Assembly: GCA_937967345.1 (NCBI GenBank)
Contig: CALBTN010000196.1
Coordinates: 1 to 21,881, forward strand
Direction of reading: 5' to 3'
Origin: an uncultured Rubrivivax sp.
GTDB taxonomy: Bacteria; Pseudomonadota; Gammaproteobacteria; Burkholderiales; Burkholderiaceae_C
DNA length: 21,881 bases
Part shown: positions 6,571-15,654 of the stretch, piece by piece
Layout: each line of letters starts with the position of its first letter
How positions within the stretch are numbered: the stretch's first letter is position 1
Notes under the pieces: generated by a model
The model's input: only the letters and a program-made list of their open reading frames with translations
Told to the model about the DNA's origin: nothing
Databases searched by the model: none
Position numbers and translations under genes: made by a program

Positions 6571-8523
6571 TCAGAGCTGGCGCGTGTCGATCCAGCTGAC
6601 GCGGCCGGTGCGGCGCTTGACTTCGTCGACCATATGGGCGGTACCGCCCGGGCCGTCGCCGCCGCCACCGTCCCACAGGCACAGGTAGCACAGCTTGTGC
6701 TGGCCGTGCGCCAGCGCGCTGTACAGCAGCCAGCGGTTGCAGCGCTCGAAGGGGCTCACCCCTTTGGGCGGCGCGCCCAGCTCGTCGGGCATGAACCTGG
6801 GCGCATCGGCCAGCTGCGCCTTCAGCGCGAAGTAGCGCTCGCGCCAGGCTTCGCCGTCGGCACAGGGCAGCAGCGAGCGCTGGATGAACTCGGGTTCGCG
6901 CAGCGGCAGCAGCAGTTGCACCCTGACGCCGCGCGCCTGGCAGGCCTCGGCGCACAGCAAGTCGCCGCCGGCCGCACCCTGCGTGAGAAGCAGATCACCC
7001 GGGCCGGCGCCCAGCGCATCGAGCGCGCGCTGCAGCGCCGCGGCAGCCTGCGGCAGCTTGGTCAGCGGCAGGCGCGGCTGGGCGCGGCCGGGGGCGTCGA
7101 CCATGTGGCCGGAAAACAGCAGCACCTGGCACGGCTGGAAGGGGGCGGCCAGCCGCGCGATCTCGCGCTGCACCACGTCCAGCGCGGCGGCGGTTTCGTC
7201 CGGGCGGAACTGCAGGTCGCGCAGCAACTGAAGCGTCTCGCGTGTCGACTCCAGCGCAAAGCGGTCCTGCTGCGCTGCCGCCACCGCGCTGCGGTATTCG
7301 CGCTGCACTGTCGCCAGCGGGTCGAGCAGCAGGCACAGCTCGGCGAAGCTGGCGCGCGCCGAATAATCCTTGGGCTCGCGCTGTTGCGCGCTCAGGCTGG
7401 CCCAGCGCACGCCGCCGGCCAGGTTGTCGAGCAGCGCCGGGTTGACCTCGCCGCCCAGGTGCCGCAGCAGCACCAGCAGCGCCAGCGCGTGCATGCCCGA
7501 CGCATGCTGCGACGGGTCGGCGACGAAGGCAGCGCGGTACGGGGCGATCGCGTCTTCCAGGCTGGCGAGTTCGGCCGCCGCGGCATCGCGCAGCCGCTCG
7601 GGCGGCAGCGCCGGGTCGCGCCAGCGCGAGATCCAGTGCTCTTTCTCGATCTGCCCGGCCAGGGCCCACACCGCGGGGTCCTGCGCGTGGCGCACGGTCA
7701 GCGTGCGCACCAGCTCGCGCGCCTGCTCGTGGCGGCCGATCCGGCCGAGGCAGACCGCGCGCTTTTCCAGGCTGGGTTTGTCGTCGGGCTCGAGCGCCAG
7801 CGCGGCGTCGAACTGCTCCAGCGCCAGGTCGAAGTGCTGCAACTTCAGCAGGCAGTTGCCGGCCAGGCGCTTGGCTTCGAGCCACAGCGCGCGCGTCGGC
7901 GTCTCGTCGGCCAGCAGCAAGATGTCGCCGGCCAGGTTGCGCTGGCGCGCCACCTCCATGCGGGCGCGCCAGGCGTCGTAACCCTGACTGAATTCGCTTG
8001 GCTGCGCCAACAGCAGCGCACGCCAGTCGGGCTCGCTCAGGTGATCCAGCAGCTGGTGGACCGGGCTGGTCTTGCGCCGGCTGGGGGCGTCCAGCGTGGC
8101 GCGCGCCATCGCGGTGAGCGCGGCGCGGTCGGCGCCAAGGCACTGCGGATCGGGCACGCCGTGCTGCAGGTGGTAGCGCAGCGTGCGGTCGGTGTAGATG
8201 TCGAAAGGCTGGGTCGCGCGCGGGCCTTGCACCAGCAGCACGCCGCGCGCGCGCAGCGCGTGCCGGACGCCCAGTTCGTACCAGACGTTCGGGTTGTCCA
8301 GCGTCAGGTCGACCAGCACCAGGTCGGCTACCAGCAGCTCCTGGAACAGGTCGGTGCGGATGTCGCCGGCGCGCCGCTCGTCGTCGGCGCGGAAGACCTC
8401 GCAGCCGGCGTCGTGCAGCGCCGGGCGCAGCAGCTCGGTGTAGATGCGGTTGAAGTCGATGGCCACGCCGTCGTCGCCTGGCTTGCTGCCGAAAGGCATG
8501 GCGACGAAGGCGTGCGGCTTCAT
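6571..8523 (-). CDS. TIR/deoxyribosyltransferase-like + TPR (TRAFs-binding/DUF4071-like) + SLOG-like protein
   Basis: 650 residues. The start ATG overlaps the stop of the CHAT gene (ATGA at 8520-8523), which indicates translational coupling. Residues 1-100 have a TIR-like or nucleoside 2-deoxyribosyltransferase-like fold: FVAMPFG at 6-12, FRADDERRAGDIRTDLFQELL, then DNPNVWYELG with Glu83 where the catalytic glutamate of such enzymes sits. Residues about 101-460 are helical, with a TPR-like pair at 205-275 (FDLALEQFDAALALEPDD). They resemble the bacterial proteins annotated 'MAP3K TRAFs-binding' (DUF4071), named from memory. Residues 465-640 look SLOG/Rossmann-like: LLFSGHMVDAPGR, GAAGGDLLCAEAC (516-528), and GGGGDGPGGTAHM near the end. 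Probable role: nucleotide or NAD-type sensing or hydrolysis feeding the two proteases. That is inference; the domain calls rest on motif pattern, not on a search. Confidence 0.8.
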   Translation of the reverse strand: MKPHAFVAMPFGSKPGDDGVAIDFNRIYTELLRPALHDAGCEVFRADDERRAGDIRTDLFQELLVADLVLVDLTLDNPNVWYELGVRHALRARGVLLVQGPRATQPFDIYTDRTLRYHLQHGVPDPQCLGADRAALTAMARATLDAPSRRKTSPVHQLLDHLSEPDWRALLLAQPSEFSQGYDAWRARMEVARQRNLAGDILLLADETPTRALWLEAKRLAGNCLLKLQHFDLALEQFDAALALEPDDKPSLEKRAVCLGRIGRHEQARELVRTLTVRHAQDPAVWALAGQIEKEHWISRWRDPALPPERLRDAAAAELASLEDAIAPYRAAFVADPSQHASGMHALALLVLLRHLGGEVNPALLDNLAGGVRWASLSAQQREPKDYSARASFAELCLLLDPLATVQREYRSAVAAAQQDRFALESTRETLQLLRDLQFRPDETAAALDVVQREIARLAAPFQPCQVLLFSGHMVDAPGRAQPRLPLTKLPQAAAALQRALDALGAGPGDLLLTQGAAGGDLLCAEACQARGVRVQLLLPLREPEFIQRSLLPCADGEAWRERYFALKAQLADAPRFMPDELGAPPKGVSPFERCNRWLLYSALAHGQHKLCYLCLWDGGGGDGPGGTAHMVDEVKRRTGRVSWIDTRQL

Positions 8524-11500
8524 GACGGCGGGCTGCTGCGCTTGCTCGTTGGCTTGCTCGTGGGCTTGCTCCGGGACCTCTTGGCAGCCGGCGCGCTCGG
8601 GGCCGCAGCGGGGTCGGCGTTGCCTGGGATGGCGGTTGAGGCACGTGCCACGGCCGGCGGCGGCGCTGGCCGGTCGGTGCGCGCCGCCGCGGCGGGGCGG
8701 ATGCGCTGCTCCAGTTCGATCAGCCGGCTGGCCAGCCGGTACAGCGCGGCGCCACCGCCACCGCGCCACAGCGCGTCGCCAAAGCGCGACAGCAACTGCA
8801 TCTGGGTCACCACCGAGTCGAGCTGGCCGGGGCGCAGCGTCAGGTTGACCAGCGTCGATTCGTAGCTGGCGGCGAGCGCGTCGAAAGCGGCCTGCCCGCC
8901 CTCGTCGGCGCGGCCCAGGCTGCCGTCGAGCATGGCTTCGACCAGTGCGGCTTCGGACTGCAGCACCGCGCTCCAGGGGTCGGCGTCCTGTTGATAACGC
9001 GCCTGCGCTTCGCGCCGGCATTGCCGCGCCAGTTCGATGGCGGGCGCCGGGTCGGCGGTTGCGCTGCCCTCAGCGCCCTCATGGCTCTCAGCGCCGGCCA
9101 GCAGCGCCTGCAGCGCCAGCCGGTTCAGCGCCAGATAACCGTCGAAGTGGCCGGTGCCGGGGTGGCCTTCGTCGCGCCCATACGCAGCAATGCTTTGCTG
9201 CAGCGCGTCGCGCATCGCCGTGTTCGCGGCCTCGCCGCGCCCGGCATCCTTGGCCAGCAGCACGGCGCGCGCATGCACGCTGGCCAGCCGCTTGTAGGCG
9301 CCGCCGAGCAAGGCGCTGCGTTCGGGGTTGCGCAGCGCGCCGCCGTCGGCGGCGACGAGCCGGTCCAGCGTACGCAGCCGGGTGATGGCCAGCTCGATCA
9401 GCGCCTGCCCCGCCGGTGCGGCCGGCGCGGTGGCGTCGCCCGACGCAGCCTTGCCGGGCTTGTCGGCGCTGCCCGCCTTGGCCGCCTTGCCGTCGCCCGC
9501 CGCATCGGCCGTGGCCTGGCGTTCGCCCAGCCGCGCCTCGACGTTGGCGAGCTTTTCCAGGTCGTGGATCGGCACCGTGCCGTCGCGGTCTTCGGCCTGC
9601 ACCGCCGCCAGCAGTGCTTGGCGCGCGCGCTCGAACTGCCCGAGATCGAGCCAGGTGGCGCCGATCGCCGACTGCACCCCCGGCGCCTGCAGCCAACCGG
9701 GCGGGCAGCGCTCTTTCAGCAGCGCTTCGAGCGTGGCCACCCGGGCGCGCGATTCGCGGTCGTTCATCAGCGCGCTGCGCCGCGACAGCTCGGCGCGCAC
9801 CCGCGCCAGCTCGTCGAGCAGCTCTTCCGGCGACGCGAAGGGGGTGGCCTTGCCCGCATCGGCGCCCGGCGCGCGCGACTCGGCGCGCCACGCCGGGTCG
9901 CCATAGGCCTGGAACGCACCCCAGGTGATGTCGCTGGGCTTGGCCTCGTACACCGCCTTGCGCGCCTGGAACACCGCGTCGCCGAAGGGGCGGCGGTTGA
10001 GCAGCAGCTCCTGGTAGAAGGTTTCGCCGAAGCGCCGCGCGCCCAGGTCGTCGACCGCCCAGCCGGCGACGATGACGCAGCGCACGCCGATGTCGATCAG
10101 CTCGCGCGCCACGCTGGCGGCCAGCTTGTTGCCCTGGCGGCCCAGCTCCACCGTGCCGAGGTGGCAGCAGTTCAGGAAGACGACGTCGGGCACCACTTCC
10201 ATCGCGCCGATCTCGACCGCGGTGATCAGCAGCCCGTCGGACAGCAGCACGCCGCTGCGCCAGCGGCCGTCGGCGTGGCGCAGGCCGAAGATGCCGTGCG
10301 CCGAGATGTGCAGCATGCGCCACGGCCGGTGGAACAGCGCCGCCAGCACCTTGGCCGCACTCTCGCCAGCGGTCAGCGAGGTCGTCTGGTAGCCCATCTG
10401 CGCCAGCAGCGCGGCCACGCCTTCAGCCTCGGCCTTGGCGCCGGGCAGGTCGGCCGGGTCGGCCGCGTACTTGGTTTCGGCGGTGGAAAACGCTTCCTTG
10501 AAACCCTTCGTCGACGGGTTGCCGATGACCAGCGCGCTGCGCTCGGCGTTCTGGCGCACGCGGCGGCGGTACTGCACCGAGCTGAGCTGGCGCACCGCCG
10601 CCATGCGCAGCGCCAGCGGGCGCTTGTCGCCGTCGTTGCGCGCCGGGTCGTCGGCCAGCATCAGCTCCCACGGCAGGTTGGCGGTGGCGTCGTCGACCAC
10701 CAGCACCACCTGCTGCAGGTGGCGGCCCAGGTCCTTGAAGTCGTGCGGCACCATCAGCTGGAACAGCATGCGGCCGAAGTCCTCGTCCCACACCGTGCTG
10801 CCGATCTGCTGCTGCACCAGGCGTTCGATCAGCCCCGGCTGGCGCTGGTGCAGCTGCGACTCGGCGCGCGCGCGCTGGCCCAGGTACAGGAACTTCAGCG
10901 TGTCGGCCAGCGCGGTGACGGGCGCGGCGCCGTTGCGCGCGGTGGCGTCGTCGTCTGCGTCCGGCGCGTCGGTCCTGCGGCGGCCATCGGCCGCGGTAAC
11001 GATCAGCCGCGGCCAGTAGCTGCCGGCGCCGCTGTCGAACAGCCGCTGGCGGCGGCCCTCGCCGCGCTCGAGCGCCGGGCTGCATACCAGTTGCGTCTGC
11101 AGCCGCGCGGCCGCGCTGGCCAGCCGCCGCTCGATGCGGCGCAGCGAGTACACCGCGGTGATCGCGGTGTCGATGTACATCTCGACGATGTTCAGCCGCA
11201 CGATGCGGATGTCCAGTCGCGTGGTTTCGTAAAAGCGCGCGTTGGCCTCCATCACGCCGCGCACCAGTGCTTCGATCGACGCCTCGACGCTCAGGTTGGC
11301 CGACGAGTTGTAGCCCAGCAGCAGCGTGGCCAGCGAGACTTCGCGCTCGCCGCGGCCAAGCACGTCCACCACCTGCAGCAGGTAACGCAGCGCACCGGCA
11401 CGCACCGCTTCGGTCAGCGTACCCACGCTCATGCCGCCGTCGTAGGGGCCGAGGCCGGCGACCACGGCGCCGCGCAGGCTGCCGCGCGCACGCTCGTTGG

Positions 11501-14500
11501 CGTTGGGCGCGCGCAGCACCACGGTGGCGCTGCCCAGCGGGCCGGCGTACAGGCCCAGGCTGTGGCGCTGGCTCAGGTCGCCGTCGAGCAGTTCGCGGTC
11601 GATCAGCTTTTGCGGCCCGGCGATCGGGTCGCCCTCGTACTGCCCGACCATGATCGGCTGCACCAGGAAGCGCAGGTCCTTGGCCTGCACACACACGTCG
11701 AGCCGGCGCTTGCGCCGCACCGGCACGAACTCGCGCAACGACGCGCCGAGCAGCGCGCGGCCCAGCATCTCGGGGTCGTCGGCCAGGGGCGGGCCGGCGT
11801 CGTAGCTCAGCGGCTGCGGCGCTTCGATCGCGCGCAGCGCCGGCGGCACGGTGGCCAGGCGCGCGGTGGTGCCGGTGGTCAGCAGCTCCAGCAGCGCCGG
11901 GAAGTGCTCCTGGGTCGACGGCAGGTCGCCGTGCGCGGCCGGCATGTAGAAGAACTGGCCGATGCCGCCGATGCGCCCCGACGCCCAGCTCACCGTGCCG
12001 TCGCCGTGCGCGGTGCCGACCATGCGCAGCCGCCCGCCCTGTTCGCGCACGCCGCAGGGCGTGTTGGCGGCGACGCCGAAGACGTAACTGCTCTTGGCCT
12101 CGTAGTCGGATGGCAGCGACGGCGTGGTGCTGCCGTCCTGCGTCCACAGCCAGGCGGCGGCGTCGAGCACGTCCTGCGCCGGCTTGCCGACCTGGCCGTT
12201 GCCGAACCAGAAGTCGCGCACCTTGGGCGCGAAGTCGATCCAGGTCTGCGCCTTCTGGTAGTCGTAGAAGCCGCCGCCGTCGCTCTGGCCCTGGAACATG
12301 TCCTTGAAGCCGCGCCGCGGCAGCAGCTGCAGCGCGCCGCGAAAGCCGGCGACGATGTTCAGCACGTCCTGCATCGAGTGCGTGACGTCCAGCCGCACCA
12401 GCGTGCGCAGCGTGTCGCCCTTGCCGAGCAGGTTCTCGACCATCGAATGCGCGCCCTGGTGCGGCGTGCCGAGCATCACCAGCCGCGCGCCGTCGCGCGC
12501 CATCAGCGCATCCATCACCGGGCGGCGCTTGTAGATGCACGCGCGCACCACCAGCCCGCCCATGCTGTGCGCGAGCAGCCGGATCGGCTGTTGCGTCTGC
12601 GTCATCAGCCCGGCGATGAACTCGCCGAAGCGCTCGCCCAGCACGTCCAGCGGCTGGCGCCAGTCGTAGGCGAAACGCTCGACGCGGTGGCTGGCGGCCA
12701 GCGTCTGGCACAGCGCGCCGTAGAACATGCCGAACAGCGCCTCGGCCTCGACGCCGGGCTGGCCCCAGGCGATCTTGCTCAGCCCGCCGGTGGCGATGTC
12801 CAGCGGGTCGAACCAGACGCGGTCCTTGCCACCGACCTGCAGGTGCGAGCCCATCACGCCGGGCAGGATCACGACCACCGGGCGGTCGGTGGCGGCGACG
12901 TCGCGCGCGGCAGCCGCCAGCGCGGCTTCGTAGTCGGCGGGACTGGGCAGCGCGCGGAAGGCGTCGACCGTGCTCGGGTCGTCCCGCACCAGCCAGTCGC
13001 GCAGCGCCGAGCGCGTGCCCAGGTTGACGAAGTAGCGAAAGTGCGAGACATCGGCGCCGCGGTCGAACAGCACCCGCGCCGCGGCGCGCGGCGCCACGCC
13101 GGCCAGCATGGCGGTGGTGTTGACGACCAGGTCGTTGTCGTCGCGGTCGAACAGCAGGAAGTCGGTCAGCAGCACGCCCAGGCGCACCAGCAGGTTGCCG
13201 CCCTGGATGTCGCCGGCGATCACCGCCATCGCCACGCCGGGCTGCACCGGCGCGTCGCGCAGCAGCCGCGCGGTGGGCGAATCGGGCAGCATGGCCTCGA
13301 TGCCGGGCACCAGGTGCGGGTTGCTGCGGTTCTTGGCGATCTCGATGACCACGCGCTTGAAGGCGGCGTAGAACGGACTGGCGAAGAAGAACGGCACCTG
13401 GCCGATCAGCGTCAGCAGCCCCGACAGGAAGACGTCGAAGTTGCCGCTGGCGAGCTTGGTGCCGTTGGCCGGGCTGGCCGCGCGCACGTAGCGCTGCACC
13501 ACGAACTGCTTGGCGCGCAGTTCCTCGGCCAGATCGCGCAGCGTCTTGCGGTGTTCTGCGTAGGCGTCGTCGAGTTGCTTGCCGAGTTGTTTGGCCTCGT
13601 CGCTGGCCGGGTCGGCATCGCCGGTGCCGGGCATGTTGGCGGGGCGGCGGAAGGCGTCGATCTGCGCATCGAAGTCGCGCAGGCACAGCAGGTCGGCGAC
13701 CAGGCCGCCGCGCGAATGCGACACCAGGTTCAGCCTGGCGCCCTTGGGCAGCGCCTTGGCAAGTTCGAGCGCGTTCTCGATCGGGCTGGCCGACAGCGTG
13801 TGGTGCTCGAAGGCGTAGATGTGGCCGCCGAAGTGCTGGTCGAGCGAGGTCCACAGCTCGCGGTCGCCGGCACGCAGGTCGCCGAAGCTGCCCAGCGAGT
13901 TGGAGCCGGTGCCGTGGATGAACACCAGCAGCGGCTTGCCTTCGGCCACTGCAGGCTCGAGCTCCTCGGGCGACGTCGCCTCGAGGTCGGCCGCCTTGCC
14001 GCTGGCGCCGACCCAGCGGTACAGCCGGCCGGCCTGCTGCATCAGCCGGCTTTCGATCGCCCACATCAGCGCCTTGGTGCCGAGCCGGCTGACGCCGAGC
14101 TCGGCGGCATCGATGCCCTTGCCCTTCAGCCAGTCGATGGCGGCATCGGCGATGGCATCCTTCGTCTCGCCGGCCACCAGCGTGAAGACCTTGCTCACCA
14201 GCCCGCCGAGCGCCTCGCCGAAGCCGCGCTGCGCCGACGCGCCGTCGATGCGCAGCTTCTCGAAGGGGATCGCGCCGTCGTCGGCCAGCCAGTCGGGGTG
14301 GTTTTGCTGCAGCGCATCGCGCAGCCGTTGCGCGCTGGTGACCAGCGCGCCGCCATCGGCCAGCTCCAGCACCACGATCTCGTCGGCGGCGGCGTCATGC
14401 TGCAGCGCGGCGGCGCCTGCGACGCTGCGCGCCGCGGCGCCGACGTCGAAGCTGCCGGTGGCGCGCAGGTAGCCGCTGGGCAGGAACTCGACGCCGCGGC

Positions 14501-14591
14501 CGTCGGCGGCGCGGCTGGCGCCGCTGAGCAGCGCGGGCAAGGCCGGCGCGTCGGCGCGGCCGGTCAGCTTGATCGGGATCGTCGGGGCCAT
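8520..14591 (-). CDS. Giant CHAT-domain protease fused to two alpha/beta hydrolases and C-terminal TPR-like repeats
   Basis: 2023 residues from the ATG preceded by AAGGA; 13 open codons upstream lack an RBS. No signal peptide is present, so it is cytosolic. Domains in order: a first alpha/beta hydrolase at about 215-310 (LLVFIHGTGSNSLG, SHSRGG with Ser293); a second, LCAT/PGAP1-like hydrolase at about 570-870 (ILPGVMGSH, AHSMGG with Ser676, GTPHQGAHS, and TAHGDGTVS with His862); an unassigned domain at about 960-1160 (VVLRAP, RGAVVAGLGPYDGGMSVGTL); a CHAT caspase-like domain at about 1225-1570 (LHISAHG with His1432, FLNCCHLG with Cys1476); then helical TPR-like repeats from 1586 (LLDELARVRAELSRR onward), ending in a basic Ser/Lys tail. 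All key catalytic residues are present. It lies 106 bases after the metacaspase gene. Known CHAT proteins act in proteolytic immunity (for example TPR-CHAT of type III-E CRISPR and gasdermin operons). The substrate here is unknown. Confidence 0.88.
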   Translation of the reverse strand: MAPTIPIKLTGRADAPALPALLSGASRAADGRGVEFLPSGYLRATGSFDVGAAARSVAGAAALQHDAAADEIVVLELADGGALVTSAQRLRDALQQNHPDWLADDGAIPFEKLRIDGASAQRGFGEALGGLVSKVFTLVAGETKDAIADAAIDWLKGKGIDAAELGVSRLGTKALMWAIESRLMQQAGRLYRWVGASGKAADLEATSPEELEPAVAEGKPLLVFIHGTGSNSLGSFGDLRAGDRELWTSLDQHFGGHIYAFEHHTLSASPIENALELAKALPKGARLNLVSHSRGGLVADLLCLRDFDAQIDAFRRPANMPGTGDADPASDEAKQLGKQLDDAYAEHRKTLRDLAEELRAKQFVVQRYVRAASPANGTKLASGNFDVFLSGLLTLIGQVPFFFASPFYAAFKRVVIEIAKNRSNPHLVPGIEAMLPDSPTARLLRDAPVQPGVAMAVIAGDIQGGNLLVRLGVLLTDFLLFDRDDNDLVVNTTAMLAGVAPRAAARVLFDRGADVSHFRYFVNLGTRSALRDWLVRDDPSTVDAFRALPSPADYEAALAAAARDVAATDRPVVVILPGVMGSHLQVGGKDRVWFDPLDIATGGLSKIAWGQPGVEAEALFGMFYGALCQTLAASHRVERFAYDWRQPLDVLGERFGEFIAGLMTQTQQPIRLLAHSMGGLVVRACIYKRRPVMDALMARDGARLVMLGTPHQGAHSMVENLLGKGDTLRTLVRLDVTHSMQDVLNIVAGFRGALQLLPRRGFKDMFQGQSDGGGFYDYQKAQTWIDFAPKVRDFWFGNGQVGKPAQDVLDAAAWLWTQDGSTTPSLPSDYEAKSSYVFGVAANTPCGVREQGGRLRMVGTAHGDGTVSWASGRIGGIGQFFYMPAAHGDLPSTQEHFPALLELLTTGTTARLATVPPALRAIEAPQPLSYDAGPPLADDPEMLGRALLGASLREFVPVRRKRRLDVCVQAKDLRFLVQPIMVGQYEGDPIAGPQKLIDRELLDGDLSQRHSLGLYAGPLGSATVVLRAPNANERARGSLRGAVVAGLGPYDGGMSVGTLTEAVRAGALRYLLQVVDVLGRGEREVSLATLLLGYNSSANLSVEASIEALVRGVMEANARFYETTRLDIRIVRLNIVEMYIDTAITAVYSLRRIERRLASAAARLQTQLVCSPALERGEGRRQRLFDSGAGSYWPRLIVTAADGRRRTDAPDADDDATARNGAAPVTALADTLKFLYLGQRARAESQLHQRQPGLIERLVQQQIGSTVWDEDFGRMLFQLMVPHDFKDLGRHLQQVVLVVDDATANLPWELMLADDPARNDGDKRPLALRMAAVRQLSSVQYRRRVRQNAERSALVIGNPSTKGFKEAFSTAETKYAADPADLPGAKAEAEGVAALLAQMGYQTTSLTAGESAAKVLAALFHRPWRMLHISAHGIFGLRHADGRWRSGVLLSDGLLITAVEIGAMEVVPDVVFLNCCHLGTVELGRQGNKLAASVARELIDIGVRCVIVAGWAVDDLGARRFGETFYQELLLNRRPFGDAVFQARKAVYEAKPSDITWGAFQAYGDPAWRAESRAPGADAGKATPFASPEELLDELARVRAELSRRSALMNDRESRARVATLEALLKERCPPGWLQAPGVQSAIGATWLDLGQFERARQALLAAVQAEDRDGTVPIHDLEKLANVEARLGERQATADAAGDGKAAKAGSADKPGKAASGDATAPAAPAGQALIELAITRLRTLDRLVAADGGALRNPERSALLGGAYKRLASVHARAVLLAKDAGRGEAANTAMRDALQQSIAAYGRDEGHPGTGHFDGYLALNRLALQALLAGAESHEGAEGSATADPAPAIELARQCRREAQARYQQDADPWSAVLQSEAALVEAMLDGSLGRADEGGQAAFDALAASYESTLVNLTLRPGQLDSVVTQMQLLSRFGDALWRGGGGAALYRLASRLIELEQRIRPAAAARTDRPAPPPAVARASTAIPGNADPAAAPSAPAAKRSRSKPTSKPTSKRSSPPS

Positions 14592-14677
14592 CTGCGGCTT
14601 CCTTGCTGAGGTGGGTCGGCACGGATGCAAGACTCGCTGCGGCGGTCACGGCCACGCGCAGCGCCAGCCAGCGGCGC

Positions 14678-14693
14678 GCGGCCTGCCGGCCGC
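14678..14693 (-). terminator. Small hairpin between the metacaspase and CHAT genes
   Basis: gcggcc (14678-14683) and ggccgc (14688-14693) form a perfect 6-bp stem with a 4-base loop, right after the metacaspase stop at 14698. There is no T-run. It may dampen rather than stop transcription into the CHAT gene. Confidence 0.3.
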
Positions 14694-14697
14694 AGCG

Positions 14698-15603
14698 TCA
14701 CACGGTGAAGGGCTTTTGCTTCATGAAGCCGACCACCGCGCCCATCGTGAACAGGTTGGGCGTCTGGATCGCCGGCATGCCGGCCTTGATGTGTGCGTGG
14801 AAGGTGGCGTAGTTGCCATCGAAGTTGCCGCGGTTCCACACCGTCAGCAGCCGCGCGGTGAAGGCGCCGTTGTGGTCGCCGTCGTAGCTGCTCTGGTTGT
14901 CCTGACAGCCCGAGATGAGAATCGCGCGCGCCTTGAAGCGCTTGGCGATCTTGGTCAACCGCGTGCTCACCGCCACGCCGGCCAGCGCCTCGTCGGGGTC
15001 GATCACGACGCCGCCCCCGGCCTTGGCCACGTCGTGCTGCAGTTTGTCGTAGAAGTCCTTGTGCGCCTCGTAGGTGCGCATCGCCACCGACGGCGGCATC
15101 ATCTTCGAGCGCAGCAGCGACACCGGCCCGCCCAGCGGCGGCGGGCCGGCGCGCACCACGGTGCCGCTGTGGCAGCTGTCTGACAGCACCAGCAGGCGCA
15201 CGCCGGTGGCGAAGTTGCCCAGCTCCTGGTACAGCTCGTCGTCGATCAACTGGCCGTCGTACAGGCACCAGGTCTCGTCGAGCTTGTCGGACTCATCGGC
15301 CGACACATCGGGCACCTGGCCGCCGTGGCCGGAGTAGCTGAGGAAGAAGAAGTCGCCGCTGACCAGCGCCTTGGCCGCCGCGCGCAGCGCCGCCAGCACC
15401 TTGGCGCGGGTCGCACTCTTGGTCAGCAGCACGGTGGCCTTGATGCCGCGCGCGCCGGCCAGCGCCGCCATGTCCTTGGCATCGAACTCGCAAGCGGCCA
15501 GCGGGCCGTCCCAGCCGCCATAGTGCGTGGCGCCCACGCTGTTCAGCCCGATGTGCAGTGACAGGCCGCGCGCCTCGCGCTTGCCCACAGTGGTCCTGGC
15601 CAT
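14698..15603 (-). CDS. Metacaspase (caspase family, C14-type peptidase)
   Basis: 301 residues, with ATG preceded by CAGGAG at good spacing. The caspase p20-like core is clear: a Gly/Asn-rich start (SLHIGLNSVGATHYGGW), FFLSYSGHGGQ with catalytic His93, and LVLSDSCHSGT with catalytic Cys144. Asp/Glu-rich loops around 98-122 (SADESDKLDETWCLYDG) fit the acidic S1 pocket of metacaspases, which prefer Arg/Lys in P1. The C-terminal part (ILISGCQDNQSSYDGDHNGAFT) is the usual p10-like end. It has no signal peptide, death-fold or transmembrane segment, so recruitment must come from partners. It is the first gene of the operon with the CHAT and TIR/SLOG genes. The function class is certain; the pathway is inferred. 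Confidence 0.93.
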   Translation of the reverse strand: MARTTVGKREARGLSLHIGLNSVGATHYGGWDGPLAACEFDAKDMAALAGARGIKATVLLTKSATRAKVLAALRAAAKALVSGDFFFLSYSGHGGQVPDVSADESDKLDETWCLYDGQLIDDELYQELGNFATGVRLLVLSDSCHSGTVVRAGPPPLGGPVSLLRSKMMPPSVAMRTYEAHKDFYDKLQHDVAKAGGGVVIDPDEALAGVAVSTRLTKIAKRFKARAILISGCQDNQSSYDGDHNGAFTARLLTVWNRGNFDGNYATFHAHIKAGMPAIQTPNLFTMGAVVGFMKQKPFTV

Positions 15604-15654
15604 GCCGACTCCTGATGCACGCCGCGCGATGTTGCGGCTCGGGCGCGCACTTTA

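Noticed and set aside
6430..8865. An 811-codon plus-strand open frame opposite the TIR/SLOG gene
   Set aside because: Same codon-bias shadow; it also spans the boundary of two minus-strand genes and has no recognisable fold.
8991..14609. A 5.6-kb open frame on the plus strand opposite the CHAT gene
   Set aside because: It is a high-GC shadow: Arg/Gln/Ala/His-rich nonsense composition with no domain motifs or RBS, while the minus strand encodes intact catalytic domains.
955..15603. An amyloid-signalling link between the fibre locus and the caspase operon (both known themes in death pathways)
   Set aside because: The fibre proteins are exported and the caspase proteins are cytosolic. The shared C-terminal motif does not match known amyloid-signalling motifs and does not occur in the caspase-operon proteins.
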